From positions 1 through 6,551 of the forward strand of contig JBEKFI010000151.1 in the NCBI GenBank assembly GCA_050013395.1: a stretch of 6,551 nt of DNA, read 5' to 3'. Below, piece after piece: positions 1 to 5,461 of the stretch (its first letter is position 1; each line of letters opens with the position of its first letter). The position numbers and the translations under genes were made by a program. The notes under the pieces were generated by a model, which was given only the letters and a program-made list of their open reading frames with translations, ran no database searches and was not told where the DNA came from. Origin of the DNA: JBEKZD01 sp050013395 (GTDB lineage Bacteria > Verrucomicrobiota > Verrucomicrobiia > Palsa-1439).

Positions 1-620
1 TGGGCCGAATCGCCGCCGTCGACGTCCAGCGACGGATCAGCTTCGGCGTAGCCCAGTTTTTGCGCCTCGGCCAGCACTTCGTCAAAATCTTTTCCTTCGG
101 CGGTCATGCGCGAGAGGATGTAATTGCAGGTGCCGTTGACGATGCCGTAGATGAGCGGGAAACGGTTGGCGACGAAACCTTCGCGCAAGGCCTTGATGAT
201 CGGGATGCCGCCGCAGACGCTGGCTTCGTAGAAGACGTTGGTGGAATTCTTCGCTGCGGCGGCAAAGATTTCCTCGCCATGATGAGCGAGGAGTGCCTTG
301 TTGGCAGTCACGACGACCTTGCCGCGAGCGAGTGCATCGAGAATGATAGTTTTCGCGAAGCCGGTTCCGCCCACGAGTTCGATGACGACGTGCACGTCGG
401 GGTCGCGGAGCACGGTTTGTGCGTCGGGAGTCAAAGTGTTCGCAGGGATCGGTAGGTTTTTCAGCTTGGATTCGTCCTTGTCGCAAGCCCATTTGAGATT
501 GATGCGCATGCCAAGCCGGTCGGCAATGAGGTCGGCGTTGCGGGTGAGATTCCTCACCACGCCGCCGCCGGCGACGCCGGCACCGATCAGGCCGACATTG
601 AGTTGTTTCGCCTCGTTCAT
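1..620 (-). CDS. hom: Homoserine dehydrogenase, N-terminal 206 residues (partial, runs off window start)
   Basis: Reduces L-aspartate-4-semialdehyde to L-homoserine with NAD(P)H, the branch point to threonine and methionine, in the cytosol. The frame reads without a stop from ATG at 620 to base 1, so the C-terminal part (rest of the catalytic domain and a possible ACT domain) lies outside. A Rossmann nucleotide-binding loop is at residues 10-20 (GLIGAGVAGGG), followed by ELVGG at 81-85. TANKALLA at 105-112 carries the conserved active-site lysine (K108). The family signature GIVNGTCNYILSRM is at 159-172. GYAEADPSLDVDG at 190-202 holds the substrate-binding Glu (E193) and acidic residues. EASVCGGIPII at 132-142 is a variant of the usual EAAVAGGIPII. 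No Shine-Dalgarno sequence precedes the ATG (upstream bases TTTTCCC), but the homology starts right after it and no better start is seen. It diverges from the gene at 718. Confidence 0.97.
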   Translation of the reverse strand, partial: MNEAKQLNVGLIGAGVAGGGVVRNLTRNADLIADRLGMRINLKWACDKDESKLKNLPIPANTLTPDAQTVLRDPDVHVVIELVGGTGFAKTIILDALARGKVVVTANKALLAHHGEEIFAAAAKNSTNVFYEASVCGGIPIIKALREGFVANRFPLIYGIVNGTCNYILSRMTAEGKDFDEVLAEAQKLGYAEADPSLDVDGGDSA

Positions 621-638
621 GGGAAAACCAAGGCACAG

Positions 639-667
639 AGTCTAGCCGCAGCGCGGCGGTTTGTCTA
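639..667 (-). promoter_or_regulatory. Candidate promoter for hom
   Basis: On the minus strand a -35-like TAGACA (+ strand bases 662-667) is followed after exactly 17 bp by a -10-like TAGACT (639-644). These match the sigma-70 consensus at 5/6 and 4/6 positions. The implied transcription start is near 632, about 12 bases before the hom ATG. The -35 box overlaps that of the divergent candidate promoter. Assignment is by eye only. Confidence 0.4.
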
Positions 668-670
668 GAC
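640..670. repeat. Nested inverted repeat in the divergent promoter region
   Basis: Perfect 6-bp arms GTCTAG (640-645) and CTAGAC (665-670) enclose a second GC-rich stem, GCCGC (645-649) / GCGGC (653-657), with a 3-base loop. The right arm is part of the 8-bp palindrome GTCTAGAC (663-670). Part of the symmetry comes from the two promoter-like TAGAC words on the minus strand, so it may be a by-product of the promoter boxes rather than an operator. Confidence 0.45.
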
Positions 671-695
671 TGCATGGCGCGGGTTGTGATATCAT
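666..695 (+). promoter_or_regulatory. Candidate extended -10 promoter for the Nmad3-like gene
   Basis: A -10-like TATCAT (690-695, 5/6 match) is preceded by TGA (687-689), giving the extended -10 form TGnTATCAT. A weak -35-like TAGACT is at 666-671, 18 bp upstream. The transcription start would be about base 702, just before the Shine-Dalgarno sequence at 706-712. This promoter and that of hom are back to back and share bases 666-667, so polymerase binding at one could hinder the other. Confidence 0.4.
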
Positions 696-717
696 GGCGG
701 CAAGCAAGGAGGACAAC

Positions 718-1401
718 ATGCAGGTGAAATTCATCCGGGTCGGATCAGATATGGGATGTGGTGGTCGCCTGTCCAGAATGTTCCCGCACAATTACTATCA
801 CTTCGTCCCGATACCGCAACACAACGACCCTGAATTCTGCCGCTTCACATACGGAGATGTGAACCGTGGGACCAAATTACGCAGTTTGCAGACCTCGCGG
901 AAAAACGATGTGCTTGTCTTTTATGCCGGATTCGATCCGGACGGGGGCTGCAAGCAACGCCGTTGCATCGGCGTGTTTTCTTATCTTGTCGTAGCGGAGG
1001 TTTTCCTCTTCGAGAAACGCAAACAGCTTGCATTCCGTGTTTCAGATTCAGAGCGGAGTAAAGCCGATCCTCAAGAAACGCTCAGAAAAAGGGGCTCAAA
1101 ACCCGCCTTTAAGCGAATGCGGCGCAAATACGGTAGGTACAACGCGCATCTTGCGCATGACCGCGATTGCGCTGAGATGGAAATCCTGATATGCGGCAAT
1201 CGAAAGAAGAGTCGGTTATTGTCCAAAGTCGAAGTCTTGGCGTATGCCCGATGGAAGTCCGGTAAGTACATCCTTGATGCTTCACGGGCCAAGAAATGGG
1301 GTCTGAAACCAGGTGCGGACGTGACGCGCTCTTCCGTCCGTACTGTTGAGGAACCGCACGCGGTAAAGGACGTAGTTGCTCGCCTTAAAAGACTATCTTG
1401 A
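718..1401 (+). CDS. Nmad3-like protein (putative nucleotide-modification-associated domain), 227 aa
   Basis: The start at 718 is chosen because a strong AAGGAGG (706-712) lies 5 bases upstream; the frame stays open further upstream (ATG at 694, TTG at 661) without such a site. Visible blocks: VKFIRVGSDMGCGG (3-16), VPIPQHNDPEFCRFTYGD (30-47), NDVLVFYAGFD (63-73), IGVFSYLVVAEV (84-95), NAH (142-144), and a C-terminal WGLKPGADVTRSSVR (194-208). From memory this order (N-terminal Gly-rich strand, PIP, H-x-DPEF-x-x-TYGD, GDLLVFYAG, NxH, late RS) is that of the Nmad3 family, proposed to act with modified nucleotides. No activity can be stated. There is no signal peptide or membrane segment, and the protein is very basic (many Lys/Arg), which fits nucleic-acid contact. 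GC is about 47-53% in the lines I counted, against about 60% in the neighbouring aminotransferase, suggesting transfer. It stands alone, opposite in direction to both neighbours. Confidence 0.6.
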   Translation: MQVKFIRVGSDMGCGGRLSRMFPHNYYHFVPIPQHNDPEFCRFTYGDVNRGTKLRSLQTSRKNDVLVFYAGFDPDGGCKQRRCIGVFSYLVVAEVFLFEKRKQLAFRVSDSERSKADPQETLRKRGSKPAFKRMRRKYGRYNAHLAHDRDCAEMEILICGNRKKSRLLSKVEVLAYARWKSGKYILDASRAKKWGLKPGADVTRSSVRTVEEPHAVKDVVARLKRLS

Positions 1402-1476
1402 ATCAATTGATTCCTGCGGCGGATCGAAAATCATGCGATAAATCCGCGTCGCTTGGCAATCCAGGCGAATGTTACA

Positions 1477-1497
1477 GATCCCGAAAGTTCTCGGGTC
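1477..1497. other. Hairpin between convergent genes, possible terminator without T-tract
   Basis: CCCGA (1480-1484) pairs with TCGGG (1491-1495) across a 6-base loop. Outer GA (1477-1478) and TC (1496-1497) extend it past a one-base bulge to 7 bp. It lies 26 bases beyond the aminotransferase stop, in the 121-bp gap between the convergent Nmad3-like and aminotransferase genes. Neither strand shows a T-run after it, so it is at best a weak terminator. A second poor stem, GCGGAT/ATCCGC with a 17-base loop, lies just left of it near 1420-1448. Confidence 0.3.
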
Positions 1498-1522
1498 GGA
1501 GTGCAGCTACAGGGCGCGCAGG

Positions 1523-2704
1523 CTACTTGAGGCTCTGGACAAACTTCGCGATGCGGTCGACGGCCTTTTCCAAATCGCTCATCGCGGTGCAGAAACCCGC
1601 CCGCACATAGCCTTCGCCGCCGGGGCCAAACGCGTCCCCGGGCACGAGCGCGACGCGCTGCTGTTCGAGCAACTGGATCGCGAACTCGCGCGAGGTCAAC
1701 CCCGTTTCACGGACCGACGGGAACGCATAGAACGCGCCGTTGGGCATGTGGCAGGGCAGGCCGATCTCGTTGAAGGATTTCACGATGAAGTTGCGGCGCA
1801 ACCGATATTGCTCGCGCATCGTGACCACGTCTTCGGCGCCGTGCAGGAGCGCTTCGAGGGCGGCCTCCTGACTGATGATGGACGCGCACAGCATCGAGTA
1901 TTGGTGCACGCGCAACATCGCTTCGGTCAGCGCCGGCGGCGCGCAAGCGTAGCCGATGCGAAAACCGGTCATCGCAAACGCCTTCGAAAACCCGTGCAGA
2001 AAAACGGTGCGCTCCTTCATTTCCGGCAGAGCCGCGATGGAGCAGTGCTCTTCTGAGTAGGTTAACTCGCTGTAAATCTCGTCGGTGAGCACCAGTAAGT
2101 CGTTCTCGATGCAGACGCGCGCGATCTTCTCCAATTCGTCGCGGCTCAGCGTCGCGCCCGTCGGATTCGTCGGGAAATTGAGCATGATGGCTTTGCAGCG
2201 CGGCGTGACAGCCGCGGCAATGTCCTCCGCGCGCAGGGAGAATCGCGCATCGGCACTCGTTCGGATTGGCTTCGCGATTCCGTGAACCAGCCGAACACTG
2301 GGATGATAGGACACGTAACACGGTTCGTGATAGAGAACCTCGTCGCCCGGATTGATTACGGCGCGCAGCGCGATGTCCAGCGCCTCGCTCACGCCAACGG
2401 TGACCAGAATTTCCCTGTTCGGATCGTAGCTGACGTGAAAGTGATTACGAACATACTCCGCGATGGCGCGCCGCAGCTTCATCAAACCGAAGTTCGACGT
2501 GTACCCTGTCTTGCCTTGTTCCAGTGCGTAGATGGCCGCCTCACGAATATGCCACGGCGTGACAAACCCCGGCTCGCCGATACCCAGCGAGATCACGTTA
2601 TCCATCGACTGCACGATGTCGAAGAAGTCCCGAATCCCCGAACGCGGAATCCCGCGCACGTGCTCGGCGACGAAATCGCGTTTCGTTGTCTGTTCTTGCG
2701 GCAT
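1523..2704 (-). CDS. Class I/II pyridoxal-phosphate aminotransferase, 393 aa
   Basis: A cytosolic fold-type I aminotransferase of the aspartate-aminotransferase/PatA/AlaT kind, moving an amino group between an amino acid and a 2-oxo acid; the exact substrate cannot be read from sequence. Residues visible: SLGIGEP (39-45), YTSNFGLMKLR (68-78), NFPTNPTG (176-183, N180 contacting PLP), TDEIYS (207-212, D208 and Y211), the PLP Schiff-base lysine K241 in SKAFAMTGFRIG (240-251, with R249 for the phosphate), PNGAFYAFP (321-329) and the substrate-carboxylate arginine R368 in GYVRAGFCT. The last motif is commonly VRISFAT, so RAGFCT is a modest variant. Length is normal and nothing is broken. It lies upstream of hom in the same direction; in related bacteria aminotransferase genes often accompany hom (recalled, not checked), so the intervening opposite gene may be an insertion. 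The ATG has no Shine-Dalgarno sequence. Confidence 0.95.
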   Translation of the reverse strand: MPQEQTTKRDFVAEHVRGIPRSGIRDFFDIVQSMDNVISLGIGEPGFVTPWHIREAAIYALEQGKTGYTSNFGLMKLRRAIAEYVRNHFHVSYDPNREILVTVGVSEALDIALRAVINPGDEVLYHEPCYVSYHPSVRLVHGIAKPIRTSADARFSLRAEDIAAAVTPRCKAIMLNFPTNPTGATLSRDELEKIARVCIENDLLVLTDEIYSELTYSEEHCSIAALPEMKERTVFLHGFSKAFAMTGFRIGYACAPPALTEAMLRVHQYSMLCASIISQEAALEALLHGAEDVVTMREQYRLRRNFIVKSFNEIGLPCHMPNGAFYAFPSVRETGLTSREFAIQLLEQQRVALVPGDAFGPGGEGYVRAGFCTAMSDLEKAVDRIAKFVQSLK

Positions 2705-2713
2705 AGGAGCGCC

Positions 2714-2741
2714 ATCGTAGGCAAGTAGCCGGTTAAATCAA
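2714..2741 (-). promoter_or_regulatory. Candidate promoter for the aminotransferase
   Basis: On the minus strand TTGATT (+ strand 2736-2741) and TACGAT (2714-2719) are separated by 16 bp, each matching the sigma-70 boxes at 4/6. The -10 box ends 9 bases before the ATG at 2704, so a transcript from here would have almost no leader. This fits the absence of a Shine-Dalgarno sequence, but the match is only moderate. Confidence 0.3.
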
Positions 2742-2883
2742 GCGATGATTTGCGGGCGTTTGCCATTGCCAGCACGCCGCTCCCGGACGTGCGGCGCGGT
2801 TTTTGTCGTTGACGCCGGCGCACCCATCGGCGTACAAACACGATGGCTGCAAAAGGGATGTCGAGTCGTCTTCGTTGTTGTCG

Positions 2884-2901
2884 GTGAGCAACTGTGCTCA
2901 C
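2884..2901. repeat. Perfect 7-bp inverted repeat with 4-base loop
   Basis: GTGAGCA (2884-2890) and TGCTCAC (2895-2901) are perfectly complementary around ACTG. No T-tract follows on either strand, so it is not an intrinsic terminator. It may be a small operator or chance. Confidence 0.4.
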
Positions 2902-3122
2902 GTCAGCGAGGGAGGTTCACACTGTATCCTACCGCCGCGCGAGCACCTGAATTCATGACCAGCGATGAGAAGCGCATTGTGAGTCAGTAACAAACTGTGA
3001 AAAAACCGGTTGGCTGCCATCATAAAGAGTGCGATCTGAAGAGATTTGGCCTCAAAACTCCTACAATGTTCAACATTTCTGCAGCAGCCGCCCCATATAA
3101 AGATTGAGCGGCGGAAGGCGCA

Positions 3123-4073
3123 ATGAGAGTTAAGAAAAAAGTGGGAATGAATTGCAGTCAGAGAAAATCTGAGGGCCAGATTTCTAACCAAGAGACCGCT
3201 CATACCCTCGATCATGAACTTGAGAGAGCAAGAGCAGCCGCAGAGCGAAATTACCGGAGTTACCCGAATGTGGTGGGTGTTGCGGCTGGCACGAAGTTTG
3301 TAAAGCGATTGGCAACAGGCAGTCATTATTGCATTCACTTCTATGTGAGGCAAAAACCCCCCAAGGGGAGGTTGAGAAAGGCCGTTCTGCCTCGATTCGT
3401 GTATGGTCGGTTTAGAAATGGGAAGGTCAACCGAAAGATCAAGTTTCCCACGGACGTCATCAGAGTGGGCGCAATACGGATGGCGTGTGGTTCGGGATCC
3501 CAGATTGAGGCACTTGGGAGCCGGGGGGCCATCACGTTGCTGTTCCAGAACAAGTTTAGGGCCGACAAGAATTTCTGTTTACTCACATGTGCTCACGTCG
3601 TGGGCGACCTGATGCGTTCTCCAGCACTGAATCCGGAGTTGAACAGCGAGTGTTGTCCGAATGTCAGCCCGTTTGCTGTCGTTGTTTAAAACGCAACGAT
3701 TCAAAACAATCAATTGCCCTACGACATCGCGGTGGCAACGCCTCATCCTCAGAGCCTGCCGCAGCCCGATTTGTCGATCGCTGACGGGGACGAGACCTTG
3801 GAGGGTTTCTTTCCAAGGCGAGACATCAAACCGCTGTGGCTCTTCAGCGGAACGGGGTCACATCTTGGCATTCAACATTTGGCCATCGAAGAACCAAAAC
3901 TGAATGTGCGAAAGATTCTGGACACCACCTTTTACCCCGTCGCACGTGCAAACCTAATTGACAGCCAAAGCCAGCAGGCCTGGTCTGCTTCCAGTTGGGC
4001 GGAATGGACTACGCGAGCGTCAGCGCCACCGTCAAACGGTTCGAGCGCCGGGCCCAGCGCGAGTACAGTATAG
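3123..4073 (+). pseudogene. Broken trypsin-like serine peptidase (Nal1-type N-terminal region)
   Basis: ATG at 3123 follows GGAAGG (3113-3118) by 4 bases. The frame runs 188 codons to TAA at 3687-3689, then stays open in the same frame to TAG at 4071-4073. First part: NVVGVAAGTKF (49-59), HFYVRQKPP (72-80), FPTDVIRVG (108-116), GAITLLF (135-141) and FCLLTCAHVVGD (151-162), with H158 as likely catalytic His. After the stop, PYDIAVA places the likely catalytic Asp at codon 201, followed by FSGTGSHLG as in the later beta-barrel. This matches PA-clan peptidases whose N-terminus reads VVGVGVG...YVxxK...PTDVxxVG. No GDSGS serine motif is found in any frame I read. Homology probably ends before about 3960, where a transposase relic in another frame begins; codons after that look like noise. 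The true product would be at most 188 residues without Asp or Ser, hence inactive. GC is low (about 40% in the first line). No signal peptide is visible. Confidence 0.6.
3687..3689 (+). other. In-frame TAA interrupting the peptidase reading frame
   Basis: The triplet falls at codon 189, between the His motif (codon 158) and the Asp motif (codon 201), and both sides are in the same frame. A single base change from CAA, GAA or AAA explains it. A start at TTG 3714 would give only a useless C-terminal piece, and no Shine-Dalgarno sequence precedes it. Confidence 0.7.
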
Positions 4074-4120
4074 CCAAGGCCGTCGCCCAAGCCGAGGAAT
4101 TGTTGAATAACAAGACGTGA
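3962..4120 (+). mobile_element. Relic of the 3' end of an IS200-like/REP-associated tyrosine transposase
   Basis: The frame opens after a TGA at 3959-3961 and ends at TGA 4118-4120. Its readable part is LGGMDYASVSATVKRFE followed by RRAQREYSIAKAVAQ and AEELLNNKT. From memory this is the C-terminal helical tail of Y1-type (HUH) REP-associated transposases, where a G-G-hydrophobic-D-Y-x-x-V-S-x-x-V-x-R-F helix-turn-helix lies after the catalytic domain. The HUH histidines and the catalytic tyrosine are absent, so about 50 C-terminal codons are all that remains. An ATG at 4004 could start a 38-residue peptide, but there is no ribosome site. The fragment abuts the truncated peptidase, suggesting insertion followed by deletion. 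Confidence 0.55.
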
Positions 4121-4148
4121 CCCCAGATTCGCAGATTCGAAGAGGTCG

Positions 4149-4177
4149 TTGTGTACCGTCAGCGGATTCTGTACACT
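4149..4177 (+). promoter_or_regulatory. Candidate promoter for the DUF218 gene, overlapping an inverted repeat
   Basis: TTGTGT (4149-4154) and TACACT (4172-4177) are exactly 17 bp apart, matching sigma-70 boxes at 3/6 and 4/6. Perfect arms GTGTAC (4151-4156) and GTACAC (4171-4176) overlap both boxes, which would suit a repressor site. The -10 box ends only 8 bases before ATG 4186, so transcripts would be nearly leaderless. Confidence 0.3.
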
Positions 4178-4185
4178 GAAATGAA

Positions 4186-4896
4186 ATGAAACAGGGCAAA
4201 CCTGTATGGGGATTGCTTCAGCGCCGTGAGTGTCCACTTCCGACTTTGCGGGGGTGGATTGTGCTGTCGTTCACCTGCGCGGCGCTGATTGTGTTCACGG
4301 CAAGAGGAGCGCACTCGTTTCTGGCGGTTAATGATCCGGTCCCCGGCGGGGTACTGGTGGTGGAAGGATGGCTAGCGGATTATGCACTTGAGGAAGCGAT
4401 GACTGAATTCAAGCGAGACCATTACAGCAAGCTATTTGTGACCGGTGGGCCGATTGAACAAGGTGCGCCGTTATCTGAATACAAGAGTTTTGCCGAACTC
4501 GGCACGGCCACGTTGGTTCGCCTCGGCTTAACCACAAACGCTGTCCAGGCTGTGCCCGCGCCAAAGGTTCGCCAGGATCGCACTTACGCCTCTGCTGTGG
4601 CTTTGAAGAACTGGTTGCGCCAACATGGGGTTGCGGAGACAAACTTCAATATCGTCTCAGTTGGTGCCCACTCACGGCGGACCCGCTTGCTTTTCGACAA
4701 GGCATTGGGCAAAGGTTGCAGAGTTGGAATCATCGCCGTCGAGAATCGGGACTACGACCCGAAACGATGGTGGGAATCAAGCGATGGCGTGCGAACCGTG
4801 ACTGACGAGATGATTGCCTATTGGTACGCCCGCTTGTTGTTCAGACCGTCGAAACAGGCGGAGCAGGAGTCTTTCAGAGTCGGGTTCGATCATTGA
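4186..4896 (+). CDS. DUF218 protein of the ElyC/SanA/YdcF family, membrane-anchored, 236 aa
   Basis: One hydrophobic segment at about residues 23-39 (GWIVLSFTCAALIVF), preceded by basic residues, should anchor the protein in the inner membrane with the domain outside. The DUF218 fold is marked by VLVVEGWLADYALEEA (56-71), LFVTGGP (83-89), the polar DRTYASAVAL (131-140) and VSVGAHSRRTRLLF (157-170), the family's usual strand-SxxxHxxR block. RDYDPKRWWESSDGVRTV (188-205) is, as I recall, a block shared by verrucomicrobial members. Relatives ElyC and SanA affect the cell envelope and YdcF binds S-adenosylmethionine; the role here is unknown. Length is normal for an anchored member. The start is uncertain: there is no Shine-Dalgarno sequence and the ATG sits 8 bases after a -10-like box, but a start further in would remove the anchor. 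It appears to be a single-gene unit ended by the terminator at 4976-5040. Confidence 0.88.
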   Translation: MKQGKPVWGLLQRRECPLPTLRGWIVLSFTCAALIVFTARGAHSFLAVNDPVPGGVLVVEGWLADYALEEAMTEFKRDHYSKLFVTGGPIEQGAPLSEYKSFAELGTATLVRLGLTTNAVQAVPAPKVRQDRTYASAVALKNWLRQHGVAETNFNIVSVGAHSRRTRLLFDKALGKGCRVGIIAVENRDYDPKRWWESSDGVRTVTDEMIAYWYARLLFRPSKQAEQESFRVGFDH

Positions 4897-4948
4897 GCAT
4901 TGTCGGGATTGAGTAGCCACCAGAGTAGTCATACGTTGCTGCAAGAAA

Positions 4949-4979
4949 GCACCGTGCCTCACGATGTGAGCATAGGTGC
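4949..4979 (+). other. Hairpin overlapping the terminator's 5' arm
   Basis: GCACC (4949-4953) pairs with GGTGC (4975-4979), TGC (4955-4957) with GCA (4970-4972), and TCAC (4959-4962) with GTGA (4966-4969) around a GAT loop, giving 12 pairs with small bulges. Bases 4976-4979 are also the first bases of the terminator stem, so the two structures exclude each other in part. Confidence 0.45.
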
Positions 4980-5040
4980 CTCCTTTCGGTTGCTTGTGTT
5001 GCCAATCCCAACAGCGATTGGCAGGGAGGCGCTTTTTCTT
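4976..5040 (+). terminator. Rho-independent terminator with two stacked stems and T-tract
   Basis: The outer stem pairs GTGCCTCC (4976-4983) with GGAGGCGC (5025-5032; 8 pairs, one G-T). The inner stem pairs TGCCAATC (5000-5007) with GATTGGCA (5016-5023), all eight perfect, with an 8-base loop. A 16-base bulge (4984-4999) lies on the 5' side, and T5CTT (5033-5040) follows. It lies 80 bases after the DUF218 stop and no plus-strand gene follows in the window, so it most likely ends that transcript. Confidence 0.8.
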
Positions 5041-5151
5041 ATGACAATCACCTTGAACCGTTAGACGGGAGTCGGAGAGCAGGTTTGCAGTAGCCTTGGG
5101 ATCTGAAAGCGCAAGGTTCGCAAATCGTTCAATTCGGGGAGCCAGTTAATG

Positions 5152-5178
5152 GGTTGCGTGGCCATATGTTACGCAACC
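5152..5178. repeat. Perfect 8-bp inverted repeat
   Basis: GGTTGCGT (5152-5159) and ACGCAACC (5171-5178) flank 11 bases containing CATATG. No T-tract follows on either strand. It could be an operator, the end of a mobile element, or a REP-like hairpin left near the transposase relic. Confidence 0.5.
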
Positions 5179-5423
5179 ATCAATTCTTCCACCCCCCCAA
5201 AAAAATGACTCGGGTCTGCCACCGCATTTTTCTTTGCCGCTCCCGTAGCAGGGCGTAACTGGGCGTATCAGCAGCAGCGGGCTTGTGGCCAAGACGTACG
5301 GCGATTGCCCTAACCTATGCTGATGTCCGTCGCGATCATCTGCTGGCTCAGGCGAAGCGGGTGCGGTTCATGGCGCGGGTCGACGATGGTAGCGGATGAG
5401 CGGGTTTCACCGAAAGTAGCGCG

Positions 5424-5449
5424 AAGAAACGGGCAGTTAGGGCGGCCCG
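5424..5449 (-). terminator. Possible weak terminator of the ankyrin gene
   Basis: On the minus strand CGGGC (+ strand 5445-5449) pairs with GCCCG (5430-5434) over a 10-base loop, followed by TTTCTT (5424-5429). It starts 12 bases after the ankyrin stop, so position and T-run fit, but the 5-bp stem is short. Confidence 0.35.
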
Positions 5450-5461
5450 GCAATTCTGCCA

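Larger units (their letters stand above)
2705..3122. other. 418-bp intergenic region without a convincing gene
   Basis: It lies between the divergent aminotransferase and the peptidase pseudogene. Open frames of 80-150 codons exist on both strands, but they have no ribosome site, no recognisable motif and odd composition, and they run into neighbouring genes. GC falls from left to right, becoming AT-rich after about 2985. TACAAT (3062-3067) and TATAAA (3096-3101) are -10-like words for the gene at 3123, but neither has a well-spaced -35 box. The one clear structure is the hairpin at 2884-2901. Confidence 0.5.
5041..5461. other. 421-bp gene-poor gap with inverted repeat, homopolymers and a coding-like remnant
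   Basis: No complete gene is supported between the terminator and the ankyrin gene's stop. The first 110 bases show nothing I can name. A perfect inverted repeat (5152-5178) is followed by C7A7 (5192-5205). The stretch 5259-5399 reads as 46 codons with protein-like composition but no start codon. A plus-strand ATG frame at 5317-5565 runs antisense into the ankyrin gene and is not believable. Confidence 0.5.

Noticed and set aside
60..675. Long open frames on the plus strand and in a second minus-strand frame across the hom region
   Set aside because: They are shadows of hom, whose frame matches homoserine dehydrogenase motifs throughout; the others have no motifs and Arg-rich or low-complexity composition.
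1469..2321. 195- and 204-codon open frames overlapping the aminotransferase
   Set aside because: Antisense or shifted frames of a GC-rich gene with all expected aminotransferase motifs in the chosen frame.
2745..2990. 81-codon plus-strand open frame in the intergenic gap
   Set aside because: No ribosome site, no recognisable motif, and many Cys/Arg residues typical of non-coding GC-rich sequence.
2898..3353. 151-codon minus-strand open frame antisense to the peptidase start
   Set aside because: No ribosome site or motifs; the opposite strand gives conserved peptidase wording.
3687..3689. Programmed stop readthrough or recoding of TAA
   Set aside because: TAA is the least read-through stop, no known readthrough context or stem is visible, and the gene is also truncated at its 3' end, so decay is simpler.
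3903..4237. Minus-strand 101-codon open frame across the transposase relic
   Set aside because: Antisense to the relic and the DUF218 start, with no start signals.
5085..5150. tRNA-like GGTTCGCAAATC resembling a T-arm
   Set aside because: No matching acceptor stem, anticodon arm or D-arm could be placed around it.
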